DNA from: Haliscomenobacter sp.
Lineage (GTDB): Bacteria > Bacteroidota > Bacteroidia > Chitinophagales > Saprospiraceae
Direction: 5' to 3'
Assembly (NCBI GenBank): GCA_016713275.1
Contig: JADJPL010000001.1
Location: forward strand, 679,001-743,000
DNA length: 64,000 nucleotides
Under the pieces are notes generated by a model that worked only from the letters and a program-made list of their open reading frames with translations, had not been told where the DNA came from and did not search any database. Positions 46,999 to 54,957 of the stretch are shown here, in pieces (within the stretch, counting starts at the first letter, position 1; every line of letters starts with the position of its first letter). The position numbers and the translations under genes were made by a program.

Positions 46999-47223
46999 AT
47001 GAATGAAAATTTAATTATCTATTTTTCGGTTGCCCTTGGAGTGACAGTTAGTGTTGTCCTACCTGTGATTCGCCCCCTACTGCCCCGGCCAAGGAAAGTT
47101 GAAGGGATGTCTCGTTCTAACCAAAAAGGCAAAGCCTGGAGGGTTATTCAGCCTTATTTGGTAACAGGAGCCTTTTCGTTGATAGTAGCTTTAATCCTTG
47201 TAGCATATATGGGAATGTCATAG
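46999..47223 (+). CDS. Small two-helix membrane protein
   Basis: 74 residues: MNENLIIYFSVALGVTVSVV as first helix, a basic proline-rich linker (RPLLPRPRKVEGMSRSNQKG), second helix PYLVTGAFSLIVALILVAYM. Beyond the stop another frame continues for about 60 codons (AGYTADSTLQKISTPANNEE), so the original protein may have been longer. No family recognised. Confidence 0.45.
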   Translation: MNENLIIYFSVALGVTVSVVLPVIRPLLPRPRKVEGMSRSNQKGKAWRVIQPYLVTGAFSLIVALILVAYMGMS

Positions 47224-47469
47224 AAGATTGGAAAGGGGGTTCCCTTGCAGGTTATACTGCTGATTCGACTTTGCAGAAAATATCGACACCAGCTAATAAT
47301 GAAGAAGAAAGACATAGAACATAGGCTAGCCGAGAATTCATTCCTGTGGTTGGCGCTGAGGTTAGCCAAACCGTTGTTCTCAATTCTGCATACACATCAG
47401 AACCTGCCAAAAACAAAACAACCCCAGCGCCTTTAGTCTACACAAAAACTGCGAAGACCTATCATAAGA

Positions 47470-47970
47470 TGGCACTGAAAAAAAAGACATGACGATGCTT
47501 CAGGAAATGGTTCTTATAGGTGAAATTGTGCTGCAAGCGAAAATTGCACAACGAGCCGCAGAACGTTTGCAAGCTACTCATGCCAATTTCGACAAGATTG
47601 AAGTTGGTGTTCAATTCAATCGATTCTCGTCGCTACAGGAAACGTCTCTAAGATTCTTTGGCCTCATCAGAAATATAAGAATCGGGGTGAAATACTAAGA
47701 CAAAGGCTCAATGTTGATGAGAATAACCTGCTCGCCGATCGTAAATTTCGCAATCATTTTGAACACTACTGATGAACGAATTGAAGAGTGGTTTAACAAT
47801 CAATCTTCCGCCGTCTATTCTGACTTGGCCATGAATCCATCAGCTCCGAGGATTCATGGCTACCAATGATCATCGAGGATATAATTCGGTTGACAATTCG
47901 TTGATTTTTCGTGGCGAATCGCTGGATTTGACCGAAGTGTTGAATGCGCTTGAAAAATACTCGATAAATG
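47470..47970 (+). pseudogene. Degraded gene of unknown family
   Basis: Frame pieces: RLQATHANFDKIEVGVQFNR, SKILWPHQKYKNRGEI, LRQRLNVDENNLLADRKFRN, HFEHYDERIEEWFNNQSSAV. The last resembles the RNHFEHFDERLD motif of an uncharacterised bacterial family, from memory. At least two frameshifts. 47970-48145 holds nothing recognisable. Confidence 0.4.
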
Positions 47971-48145
47971 TAAGCCGTATGTGTTGACCTAGGGGCTAAT
48001 TGCATAACGAATGTCGAAGCTTGATCAACACTCCAAGGTATAGAAGAACAGTTACCAACAAAATGCAAAACATTTATTGCTTCGTTTTTGATCCAGTATT
48101 TGCACCCCAGGCGTACCAAATTAACAAACCTCCAAACCAAACTTC

Positions 48146-49391
48146 ATGATCACATTTTCCAGAATAACCGCCCTCCTTGTAAGCATCTCCTTATGGGGGG
48201 TCCTATATTACGAGTATACCACGATTGGAAAGGGCTTGCTTTCGTTTAAGCCCCGCCGCCTCCCCTCCCTCCTGATCGCCTTCAGCCTGTTTTCCCTGGC
48301 CCTGGCAGGGCAGGGGTCCGATGCGCAGCTGCTGGAGTACCTGAAGCGGGAGGCGCTGAGTCCGGGAGCAGTATGTGATCCAATCCTTCAAAAAGCACGA
48401 CGTGGTGTTGTTGGGCGAGCGGCATATCGTGAAAGAGAACCTGTTGCTGCTTGCAGCGGCTGGTGCCGGTGCTTCACCAAAACGGCATCTACCAGATCGG
48501 CATGGAGTTTGGCGCAAACGAGGTGCAGGAGCAGCTCGACCGGCTGGTGACGGCTCCCGTGTACGACGAGGCGCTGGCCCGGGAGCTTATGTTCGCCTAC
48601 AACCCCACGTGGGGTTTCAGGAGTATTTGGACGTGTACAAGGCCGCCTGGGCGCTCAACCGGTCGCTCCCCAAGGGGGCACGGCGGTTTCGGATCCTGAA
48701 CCTGAGCTACCAGTTCAAGTGGGAGCGCTTCGACGGCAAACGCAACCGCGAAACCATGAAAGCGGTGTTCGACCGGGGTACCGCCGACCAATTCCGGGCC
48801 CGGCTCATCGAAAAAGAAATCCTTCAAAAAAAGGAAAAGCTGCTGGCCCTGGTGGGCGGCCCGCATGCCTATACGCGCTACGCGACGCCCTATTTCAAGT
48901 ACAACGGAGACGATTTTTGCGCTTTCGACAGCGACTGGCTCGGCAACCGGCTGTACCGGAAATACCCCAAAAAGGTGTTCAGCGTGTTGCTCCATCAGGC
49001 GTTCCCCCACATGGAGAAGGACTCGTTCTATATGGGGTCTCCCGCCGGCGGCGCCATCGAGCGGTTAATGGCCGCCAACGGCAACCGGCCCGTTGGCTTT
49101 GATTTGCTGGGCTCGCCTATCGGAAAGCTGCCCGACCGAAGCGCCCACAGCCTGTGCTACGAGTCGTTTGTCCTGGAACAGTTTTTCGACGGCTACCTTT
49201 TCCTCGAGCCCCTCCGCGACCTGGAAGGATGCACCGTGGTGGACGATTTCGTCAACGAATCCAACGTGGCGCACGCCCTGAAAAATTTCCCCGATCCCGA
49301 CTGGCACCGCGAAGTGAAAACCCTGGAGGACCTGAGGCGGTTTATCCGCCAATTGTCCAAAGACGTGTCGTTGGAATACCGTAAGTTGTAA
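48146..49391 (+). CDS. Exported TIKI/EreA-superfamily-like protein, about three frameshifts
   Basis: Starts near ATG 48146 with a signal segment (LPSLLIAFSLFSLALAGQGS). Then pieces: DVVLLGERHIVKENLLL (GERH motif of TIKI/ChaN-like proteins), VQRLVPVLHQNGIYQIGMEF, GANEVQEQLDRLVTAPVYDE, and the long C-terminal part (QEYLDVYKAAWALNRSLPKG, DDFCAFDSDWLGNRLYRKYP, RPVGFDLLGSPIGKLPDRSA). Breaks lie near 48370, 48452 and 48618. Joined ~410 residues. Family assignment rests mainly on the GERH motif; an EreA-type relation is the alternative. GC-rich core-like codon use. Confidence 0.6.
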
Positions 49392-49418
49392 AGGGCTACG
49401 ATCAAAACACCCAAACCC

Positions 49419-49970
49419 ATGACCACCTACATCTCCATCCTCCGGGGCATCAACGTGAGCGGACACCGGCTGATCAAAATGGACGCCCTCAAAGCCCTGT
49501 TTGCCGGCCTCGGCTGCACCGAAGTGCAAACGTATATCCAAAGCGGAAACGTCGTCTTCCGGCATCCGGAAACGGACCCCAGCGCGCTGGACACCGCCAT
49601 CCAAAACGCCATCCGGCTGCAGTTCGGTTTTGACGTGCCAACCATCACCCTGACGGCCCCGGAGCTGGAAGCCATCGCCCAGGCCAATCCGTTCCTGACG
49701 GATTCCCGTATAGACCTTGCCCACCTGCACGTCACCTTCCTGGCGGCGCCGCCTTCTCCTGCCCTTGCCGAAAAGCTGAACGACATCCGCTTCCCTCCCG
49801 ACGAATTCCAGCTCCTCGGCAGAGCCATCTACGTCCATTGCCCCAACGGCTACGGAAATACCAAGCTGACCAACGGCCTCTTCGAAACCAAACTCCAGGT
49901 TGCCGCCACCAGCCGGAACTGGAAGACGGTGATGGAGTTGGTGAAAAAAAGTAGCGGCGTATCGAAGTAG
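49419..49970 (+). CDS. DUF1697 family protein
   Basis: 183 residues with the whole DUF1697 pattern: TYISILRGINVSGHRLIKMD, ALKALFAGLGCTEVQTYIQS, GNVVFRHPET, and the C-terminal GYGNTKLTNGLFETKLQVAA, TSRNWKTVMELVKK. Cytoplasmic; function unknown. The last codons and the stop lie in a short octamer-type repeat (GTAGCGGC, GTATCGAA). Confidence 0.95.
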   Translation: MTTYISILRGINVSGHRLIKMDALKALFAGLGCTEVQTYIQSGNVVFRHPETDPSALDTAIQNAIRLQFGFDVPTITLTAPELEAIAQANPFLTDSRIDLAHLHVTFLAAPPSPALAEKLNDIRFPPDEFQLLGRAIYVHCPNGYGNTKLTNGLFETKLQVAATSRNWKTVMELVKKSSGVSK

Positions 49971-49984
49971 CGGCGTAGCGATGG
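49951..49984 (+). repeat. Mini octamer repeat at the DUF1697 stop codon
   Basis: GTAGCGGC GTATCGAA GTAGCGGC GTAGCGAT: four 8-base units spanning the stop codon of the DUF1697 gene. The sequence differs from the main array type but the period is the same. Confidence 0.55.
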
Positions 49985-50048
49985 GATTTGCATGCCAATA
50001 CGCCATATTTTCCGTCTGACGAATTTGCGAACCCAATCCTTTAACCAC

Positions 50049-50627
50049 ATGATTGCCGAACGTCTAAGAAGATCATTTAGCGCATACTTTGAAGCGCCTC
50101 TCTCGAAGCATGGCGGCAATTTGCCAATTTGTGCGAGTTGGTCCGGTTTCGGAAGAACGAAATCCTAAAGCCCTCGGATCAGGTGGAGCGCTATGGCTAT
50201 TTTATTCTGGAAGGGAGCGGAGGCGTTTTCGTTTTGGAAAGAAAACAATTACGTATGCCTCGACCTGATGTTTGAAGATGCGTTTTTCGGCGATTACATG
50301 TCGCTGATCACTCGCCGGGCTTCTCCTCTGGAAACGAGGGCTTTGGAAAATTCGGAAATGTTGCGCATTTCCAGTTCCAATGTCGATCGCTTAAAAGACA
50401 CGTCCATGGGAAAGCTGATTTTTCTAATATCGGCCGAATGGTCTTACGTAGATAAACAACAGCAACAAATTGATTTGTTGCTCAAAACCGCCGAGCAACG
50501 CTACCTGGATCTTCTGGAAAAACACCCCGATATCATTCGCCGGACTCCTCAGAAGCACGTAGCGTCCTATCTGGGAATCACTACCCAAAGCTTAAGCCGC
50601 ATCCGCCGGAAAATTGGCAAAAAATAG
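50049..50627 (+). CDS. Crp/Fnr-family regulator, two compensating frameshifts
   Basis: ATG 50049 reads MIAERLRRSFSAYFEAPL; the frame then breaks near 50105, continues as WRQFANLCELVRFRKNEILK and QVERYGYFILEGSGGVFVLE, and returns to the first frame near 50240 with KENNYVCLDLMFEDAFFGDY. C-terminal HTH: RTPQKHVASYLGITTQSLSR IRRK. Together a cyclic-nucleotide-binding-like sensor and a winged HTH, ~193 residues, usual in Bacteroidota. The stop codon's last base begins a truncated palindromic element. Confidence 0.82.
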
Positions 50628-50695
50628 ACCTGCTGCAACGGGCCGGTGTGGGCGGAAAAGAGCCATTTTAAACCCGCGATGATCCCGTCGCAACA
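50627..50695. mobile_element. Truncated copy of the 160-bp palindromic element
   Basis: GACCTGCTGCAACGGG (diverged left end) joins directly to GTGTGGGCGGAAAAGAGCCA, AACCCGCGATGATCCCGTCG and CAACA, the right half of the element at 34838-34997. The left half of the inside is deleted. It starts in the last base of the Crp-type gene's stop codon. Confidence 0.7.
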
Positions 50696-50811
50696 CATCT
50701 CATCAACAGCCCATAAACCAGCAGGCGCCCGCCAGCCCATGCGGCAGGGCTCGTTTTGTTACCTTAGGGTAACTTTTTTTTCCTTGGCTACACGGACCTT
50801 TGTACCATGAT

Positions 50812-50903
50812 CACACTACTGGATATTTTCGTTTTCCTGGGGCCCAGACCTTCCAGGTTTCGCAAACCTGGAAGGTCTCGTTCCCAAAATGTCCAGTAGT
50901 GTG
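50812..50903. mobile_element. MITE-like palindromic element, copy 3
   Basis: Ends CACACTACTGGATATT and AATGTCCAGTAGTGTG; inner GCCCAGACCTTCCAGGTTTC facing AAACCTGGAAGGTCT forms a long perfect stem. Flanks show a diverged repeat (GTACCATGAT on the left, GCGCCATAAT on the right). It lies 31 bases ahead of the next start codon. Confidence 0.78.
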
Positions 50904-50934
50904 GCGCCATAATCACCTTTAAAAACAAAGCGCC

Positions 50935-51498
50935 ATGAAGTCGTTTCTTTTTCTTCTCTGCACGTTTTTGTCCATTGCCATTTACGGCCAGTCCTCTTTT
51001 GAACGAAAAGGATTTTTTCTCGGCAGCGCATTTGGCGCCGGCGTCCTTACGTTGTCCTCCAGCCTGATCGGGGAAAACACGCAAACCGGAGCGACTTTTC
51101 CCAACCTCAAAGCCGGAACCATGGTTTCGGAAAACACTGCGGCGGTGCTGCTTTTGCCCGGCACGGTATACGCCTTCAAATGGGGCGAAGAGGAACGGGC
51201 AAGAGGGTTCGAGGGGTTCTTCCCTTCGGTTCAGCACTGGGTTGCCGATCGCTGGTGGGTACTGGGCGGCGTTGGCCTGGGTATGGATGCCCCTGGGTTT
51301 TATGACATCAAAGACAAAGCAGACCGCAAATTTTATTTTGGTCCGGCGGCTGTTGCCGGCACGGGGTTCGAAATTTTTCGAAAGGGACCATTTGCGCTCG
51401 ACCTTCAAGGGCGCGTACACTATGCCCGCATCAACGCGCCTGAAGGCAAACGCGAGGGACTGGCCTTCAATTTTATGGTTGGCGTTACTTGGTATTAA
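50935..51498 (+). CDS. Exported protein, probably a small outer-membrane barrel
   Basis: 187 residues: signal peptide (SFLFLLCTFLSIAIYGQ), then glycine- and aromatic-rich strands (GFFLGSAFGAGVLTLSSSLI, WVADRWWVLGGVGLGMDAPG, FYFGPAAVAGTGFEIF, FALDLQGRVHYARINAP, LAFNFMVGVTWY). The final aromatic residue fits an outer-membrane barrel. No specific family recognised. A MITE copy stands directly in front. Confidence 0.7.
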   Translation: MKSFLFLLCTFLSIAIYGQSSFERKGFFLGSAFGAGVLTLSSSLIGENTQTGATFPNLKAGTMVSENTAAVLLLPGTVYAFKWGEEERARGFEGFFPSVQHWVADRWWVLGGVGLGMDAPGFYDIKDKADRKFYFGPAAVAGTGFEIFRKGPFALDLQGRVHYARINAPEGKREGLAFNFMVGVTWY

Positions 51499-51656
51499 AC
51501 CCAACCTTCTTTCGATTCGGACGCGAAGTGGTTTCGGTATTTCCCAAACCATTTCGCGTCTTGTATATTCGGCCCCTTCGTCTAATTTTCTTGCGCCTTC
51601 CTCGATTCGATGCTACTTTAAGAACGGTTTTAAAGGGGTTTTAATCCGAAGGAAAT

Positions 51657-52178
51657 ATGGATGCAAGACCGAAAATCAATTTGGAGCAGACTACCCTGGA
51701 TCAGCTTTTGGAGTGGGCCGGCTGGGGGATGTTGATCGTTTCCTGGGGGCTTTTCGCCAAACACCTTCCTCAATTGCCGGACGTTATTCCGATCCATTTC
51801 AATGCCCGAGGGATCCCCGACGGGTACGGGAGTAAGGCTATACTTTGGGCGTTGCCGGTTGTGGCTACGGTGTTCTATTCGGGGCTAACGATCCTCAACC
51901 GGTTTCCGCACCTGTTCAATTATCCGGTCCGGATAGTCCCGGAGAATGCCCGGCGCCAGTATCTGCTGGCAACGCGCCTGATCCGCTACCTCAAGCTGAG
52001 CCTTGTCCTCGTTTTTTATTTCCTGTTGCGCGGGGCCATCGAGACTGCAGCCGGGCGCGCTCCGGGATTGGGCGCCTGGTTTTTGCCCCTGGTTTTGGGA
52101 TTGGTTTTTATCCCCTTGGTCGTTTTTTTGATCCAGTCCATGCGGGCCAGGCGGGATTCAGGGATACCATCGAAATAA
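51657..52178 (+). CDS. DUF1648-domain membrane protein
   Basis: 173 residues. The DUF1648 signature is LPDVIPIHFNARGIPDGYGS near residues 40-60, between the first two helices (WGMLIVSWGLFAKHL and AILWALPVVATVFYSGL). Two more helices follow (LKLSLVLVFYFLLRGAI and WFLPLVLGLVFIPLVVFLIQ). The domain occurs in SdpI-like immunity and related proteins; no partner gene here shows such a role. Fifteen bases ahead of the C_GCAxxG_C_C gene. Confidence 0.85.
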   Translation: MDARPKINLEQTTLDQLLEWAGWGMLIVSWGLFAKHLPQLPDVIPIHFNARGIPDGYGSKAILWALPVVATVFYSGLTILNRFPHLFNYPVRIVPENARRQYLLATRLIRYLKLSLVLVFYFLLRGAIETAAGRAPGLGAWFLPLVLGLVFIPLVVFLIQSMRARRDSGIPSK

Positions 52179-52193
52179 AATACCAACCATATC

Positions 52194-53039
52194 ATGAACC
52201 CTTCAGCCAAGATCCAGCAAGACACCAAGCGCGTGTTTTACAACCAGGGCACGTGTTCGAGGACCCTGTTTTATATCCTGAACCGCGAGTTCGACCATCC
52301 CATGGAGGCAGAGGAAGCCGCTTCCGACGTTCTGGCAGGCGGCATTGCCCTGCACGGCGACCAATGCGGGATGTTGTGGGGAGCGGCCCTGGCGGCAGGC
52401 GCAGAGGCGTACCGCCGGGCGGCCAGTCCGGAGGAAGCCGTTCCTGTAGCTATCCTGACGACCCGGGCCCTGCTCGATTCCTTTGTTCAGCGCGCCCATA
52501 CCCCGAATTGCCGGGAGCTTACCGGCGCCGATTTCAACAACCGCTGGAGTATGGCGAAATACCTGCTGACCGGCAAGTTTCTGGGCTGCTTTTTCCTCGC
52601 CGACAAATGGGCGCCGGAAGCGATCCGCACCGCCCTGGATGAGTTTGCTTCCAAGCCCGAAGTCCTGCCGTCTACCTGCCGGAGCTGCGCCTCCGAAGTA
52701 GCCCGCCGCATGGGCGCCTCCGAAGAGGAAGCCGCTCTGGTCGCCGGATTTGCAGGCGGCATCGGGCTGAGCGGCAACGGCTGCGGCGCCCTGGGCGCTG
52801 CCGTCTGGCTGAAAACCCTCCGCTTTTGCCGCGAAAACCCGGGCAAACCCGGCTTCGGCTTCCCCGGCGCCAAGGAAACCCTGGACGCTTTCCTGCAGGC
52901 CACCGGCGGAGAAACCCGCTGCGAAACCCTCTCCGGCCAAAGGTTCGAGACCCTGGACGAACACACCGCGTTCATAGAAAACGGGGGGTGCAAGCAATGG
53001 ATGGAGGTACTGGAAGGATCCGGATCAGAACCGAATTAA
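52194..53039 (+). CDS. C_GCAxxG_C_C family redox-type protein
   Basis: 281 residues with two related halves. Each has the helical cysteine pattern: GGIALHGDQCGMLWGAALAA in the first and GGIGLSGNGCGALGAAVWLK in the second, with further cysteines at CRELTG, TCRSCASEVARRM and RCETLSGQRF. The family is thought to act in electron transfer, often with radical or oxidoreductase partners; that role is inferred. The ATG at 52194 follows closely on DUF1648, and a methyltransferase follows 22 bases behind. Confidence 0.82.
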   Translation: MNPSAKIQQDTKRVFYNQGTCSRTLFYILNREFDHPMEAEEAASDVLAGGIALHGDQCGMLWGAALAAGAEAYRRAASPEEAVPVAILTTRALLDSFVQRAHTPNCRELTGADFNNRWSMAKYLLTGKFLGCFFLADKWAPEAIRTALDEFASKPEVLPSTCRSCASEVARRMGASEEEAALVAGFAGGIGLSGNGCGALGAAVWLKTLRFCRENPGKPGFGFPGAKETLDAFLQATGGETRCETLSGQRFETLDEHTAFIENGGCKQWMEVLEGSGSEPN

Positions 53040-53061
53040 ACCTCCCGCTGTTTGGGAATTT

Positions 53062-53868
53062 ATGAAAAAAGAACACGCAGTGACCGAAGAAGAAGCCGGC
53101 CAGTACTGGAACGCCAACGCCGAAGCATGGACGGTGCTTAGCCGGGCTGGTTACGACATTTACCGGGACCGGTTGAATACCCCGGCATTTTTTGAAATCC
53201 TGCCGGATGTCGGGGGCTTATCCGGCATTGATATTGGTTGCGGTGAGGGGCACAACACCCGGTTGCTGGTGGGCCAGGGCGCCCGCATGGAGGCGGTCGA
53301 TATTTCGGAGGTTTTTATTGAAAAAGCCAGGGAAGCCGAGGCAGAAACCCCGCTGGGGGTGCGCTTTCAGGTAGGCAGCGCCACGAAGTTGCCCTATGCC
53401 GATGCGTCCTTCGACTTTGCGGCATCTTTCATGTGCTTCATGGACCTGCCCGAACCAGAAAAAGCGCTGCAAGAGGCCTTCCGGGTGCTCAAACCGGGAG
53501 GGTTTCTGCAGTTTTCCATCACCCATCCGTGTTTTAATACGCCACGCCGCAAGAACCTGAGAAACCGGAGCGGAAACACCTACGCTATTCAGGTGGGCGG
53601 ATATTTTACCGATCTGAACGGAAGAATCGAAGAGTGGATTTTCGGCGCCGCGCCGGGCCATCTGAAAGCGCAATTCCCCAAATTCAGGATTCCTCTGTTC
53701 AACCGGACGTTGACGCAGTGGGCAGACGCCATCACCGGGGCAGGATTCACCATCGAGAAGATCAATGAACCCTGCCCGGATGAGGAAACACTCCGGGCTT
53801 ATCCCTATTTACAGGACGCCAGTGTGGTGGCTTATTTTTTGCATTTTCGATGCCGGAAAAATGCCTGA
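53062..53868 (+). CDS. SAM-dependent methyltransferase, class I
   Basis: 268 residues: SAM-binding motif I (LSGIDIGCGEGHNTRLLVGQ), the acidic end of strand 2 (EAVDISEVFIEKAREA), and LPYADASFDFAASFMCFMDL, ALQEAFRVLKPGGFLQFSIT typical of the Methyltransf_11 type. The C-terminal part (PLFNRTLTQWADAITGAGFT) resembles small-molecule methyltransferases. Substrate unknown. Last gene of a short run DUF1648, C_GCAxxG_C_C, methyltransferase. Confidence 0.9.
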   Translation: MKKEHAVTEEEAGQYWNANAEAWTVLSRAGYDIYRDRLNTPAFFEILPDVGGLSGIDIGCGEGHNTRLLVGQGARMEAVDISEVFIEKAREAEAETPLGVRFQVGSATKLPYADASFDFAASFMCFMDLPEPEKALQEAFRVLKPGGFLQFSITHPCFNTPRRKNLRNRSGNTYAIQVGGYFTDLNGRIEEWIFGAAPGHLKAQFPKFRIPLFNRTLTQWADAITGAGFTIEKINEPCPDEETLRAYPYLQDASVVAYFLHFRCRKNA

Positions 53869-53928
53869 GGCACTCTCCAAATAAGCGCGCAAGAAATTCC
53901 GGAAAAGTGTTGGTTTTCCTTTTGGCCA

Positions 53929-54437
53929 TTAATTATGATACGCCGCATTATGCGCCAGCGCCTGTCCGCATGTCGCGCAGGTACCTGGGGCGCCGGAACC
54001 GCCTGCACAGCCTTTGGAGCAGGAGTAATGCCATACGCCGGCAGCGTTCTGGGCGGGTTCGGGGGCAGGAGTAGTCGTTGTTGGGGCGGGCGTAACCGGC
54101 ATTGCAGCGGCCTGATCAGAAGCCTGCTGATCGTGGAAAGCCTGGTTGTGCACATACGCAGTACCACACACCGGGCAGTTGGCTTGTTCTGCGCCCCCGC
54201 TTCCTGCGCAGTTGTTCGGGCACATGTAGTGCGGTACCGTTCCCGTAGCCGCAGTCGCCGTCGCGTTTTGGTTGGTAGAAGGGACGGAGAAGTCGAAGGC
54301 GCCAGCATGTCGGAGGAGTTGTCCGGCTTTTTCAGCGAGTTGGCCGCTTCGTCCCTAATCGCTTTGTCTTTGTTGCAGGATAGGGTGATCAAGACCAGGC
54401 TGGCAACGACGCTAAGGAGTATCCATGACTGTTTCAT
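53929..54437 (-). CDS. Lipoprotein with two cysteine-rich (zinc-ribbon-like) repeats, one frameshift
   Basis: From the ATG at 54437: signal with lipobox (VVASLVLITLSCNK), then DEAANSLKKPDNSSDMLAP; one base is lost near 54300 and the next frame continues FDFSVPSTNQNATATAATGT. The two repeats are MCPNNCAGSGGAEQANCPVC, GTAYVHNQAFH and SCSKGCAGGSGAPGTCATCG, QALAHNAAYHN, separated by a Pro/Thr/Ala linker. Each has a CxxxC ... CxxC plus two histidines, suggesting metal binding. This pattern recurs in Bacteroidota; function unknown. Confidence 0.75.
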
Positions 54438-54516
54438 CTTCAAATGGTTGAGATTAGGGAATTGATTTCCGGTAAAGGTAGATAATCCCCTGAATCTTGG
54501 AATAGGAGAGGGGGGA

Positions 54517-54957
54517 AAAGTTGCGAAGTTGCGAAGTTGCGAGGTTACGAGGTTACGAGGTTGCGAGGTTGCGAGGTTGCGAGGTTACGAGGTTACGGAA
54601 CGAGGTTGGGGAGGTTACGAGGTTGCGAGGTGCGGAGGTTACGAGGTTGGGGGAGGTTACGAGGTTACGAGGTTGCGAGGTTACGAGGTTACGAAGTTAC
54701 GAGGTTACGAGGTTACGAGGTTACGAGGTTACGAAGTTACGAGGTTACGAGGGGTTCAGGTTCGGGGGCGGGTTACGGGCGGTCTTGGGCGGCGCAGGCG
54801 ACCCTACATTCTTCGAACTTCCATAACTTTTCTCCGCAACTCCGTAACTCCTAACTTTTCCGCAACTCCCACTCCGTAACTCCCAACTTTTTCCGTAACT
54901 CCGCAACTCCGTAACTTTTCCGCAACTCCGCAACTCCGTAACTTTTCTCCGCAACTT
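54517..54957. repeat. Inverted pair of octamer arrays
   Basis: Forward units (GAGGTTAC, GAGGTTGC, GAAGTTGC) fill 54517-54751; reverse units (CCGCAACT, CCGTAACT plus TTTT spacers) fill about 54820-54957 and end exactly at the stop codon of the TonB-type barrel gene (54958). About 70 bases of unique DNA separate them. Together they could fold as a very long imperfect hairpin. Confidence 0.88.

Noticed and set aside
54521..54879. Three overlapping ~100-codon frames over the second octamer array
   Set aside because: Same repeat artefact, no start context and no family.
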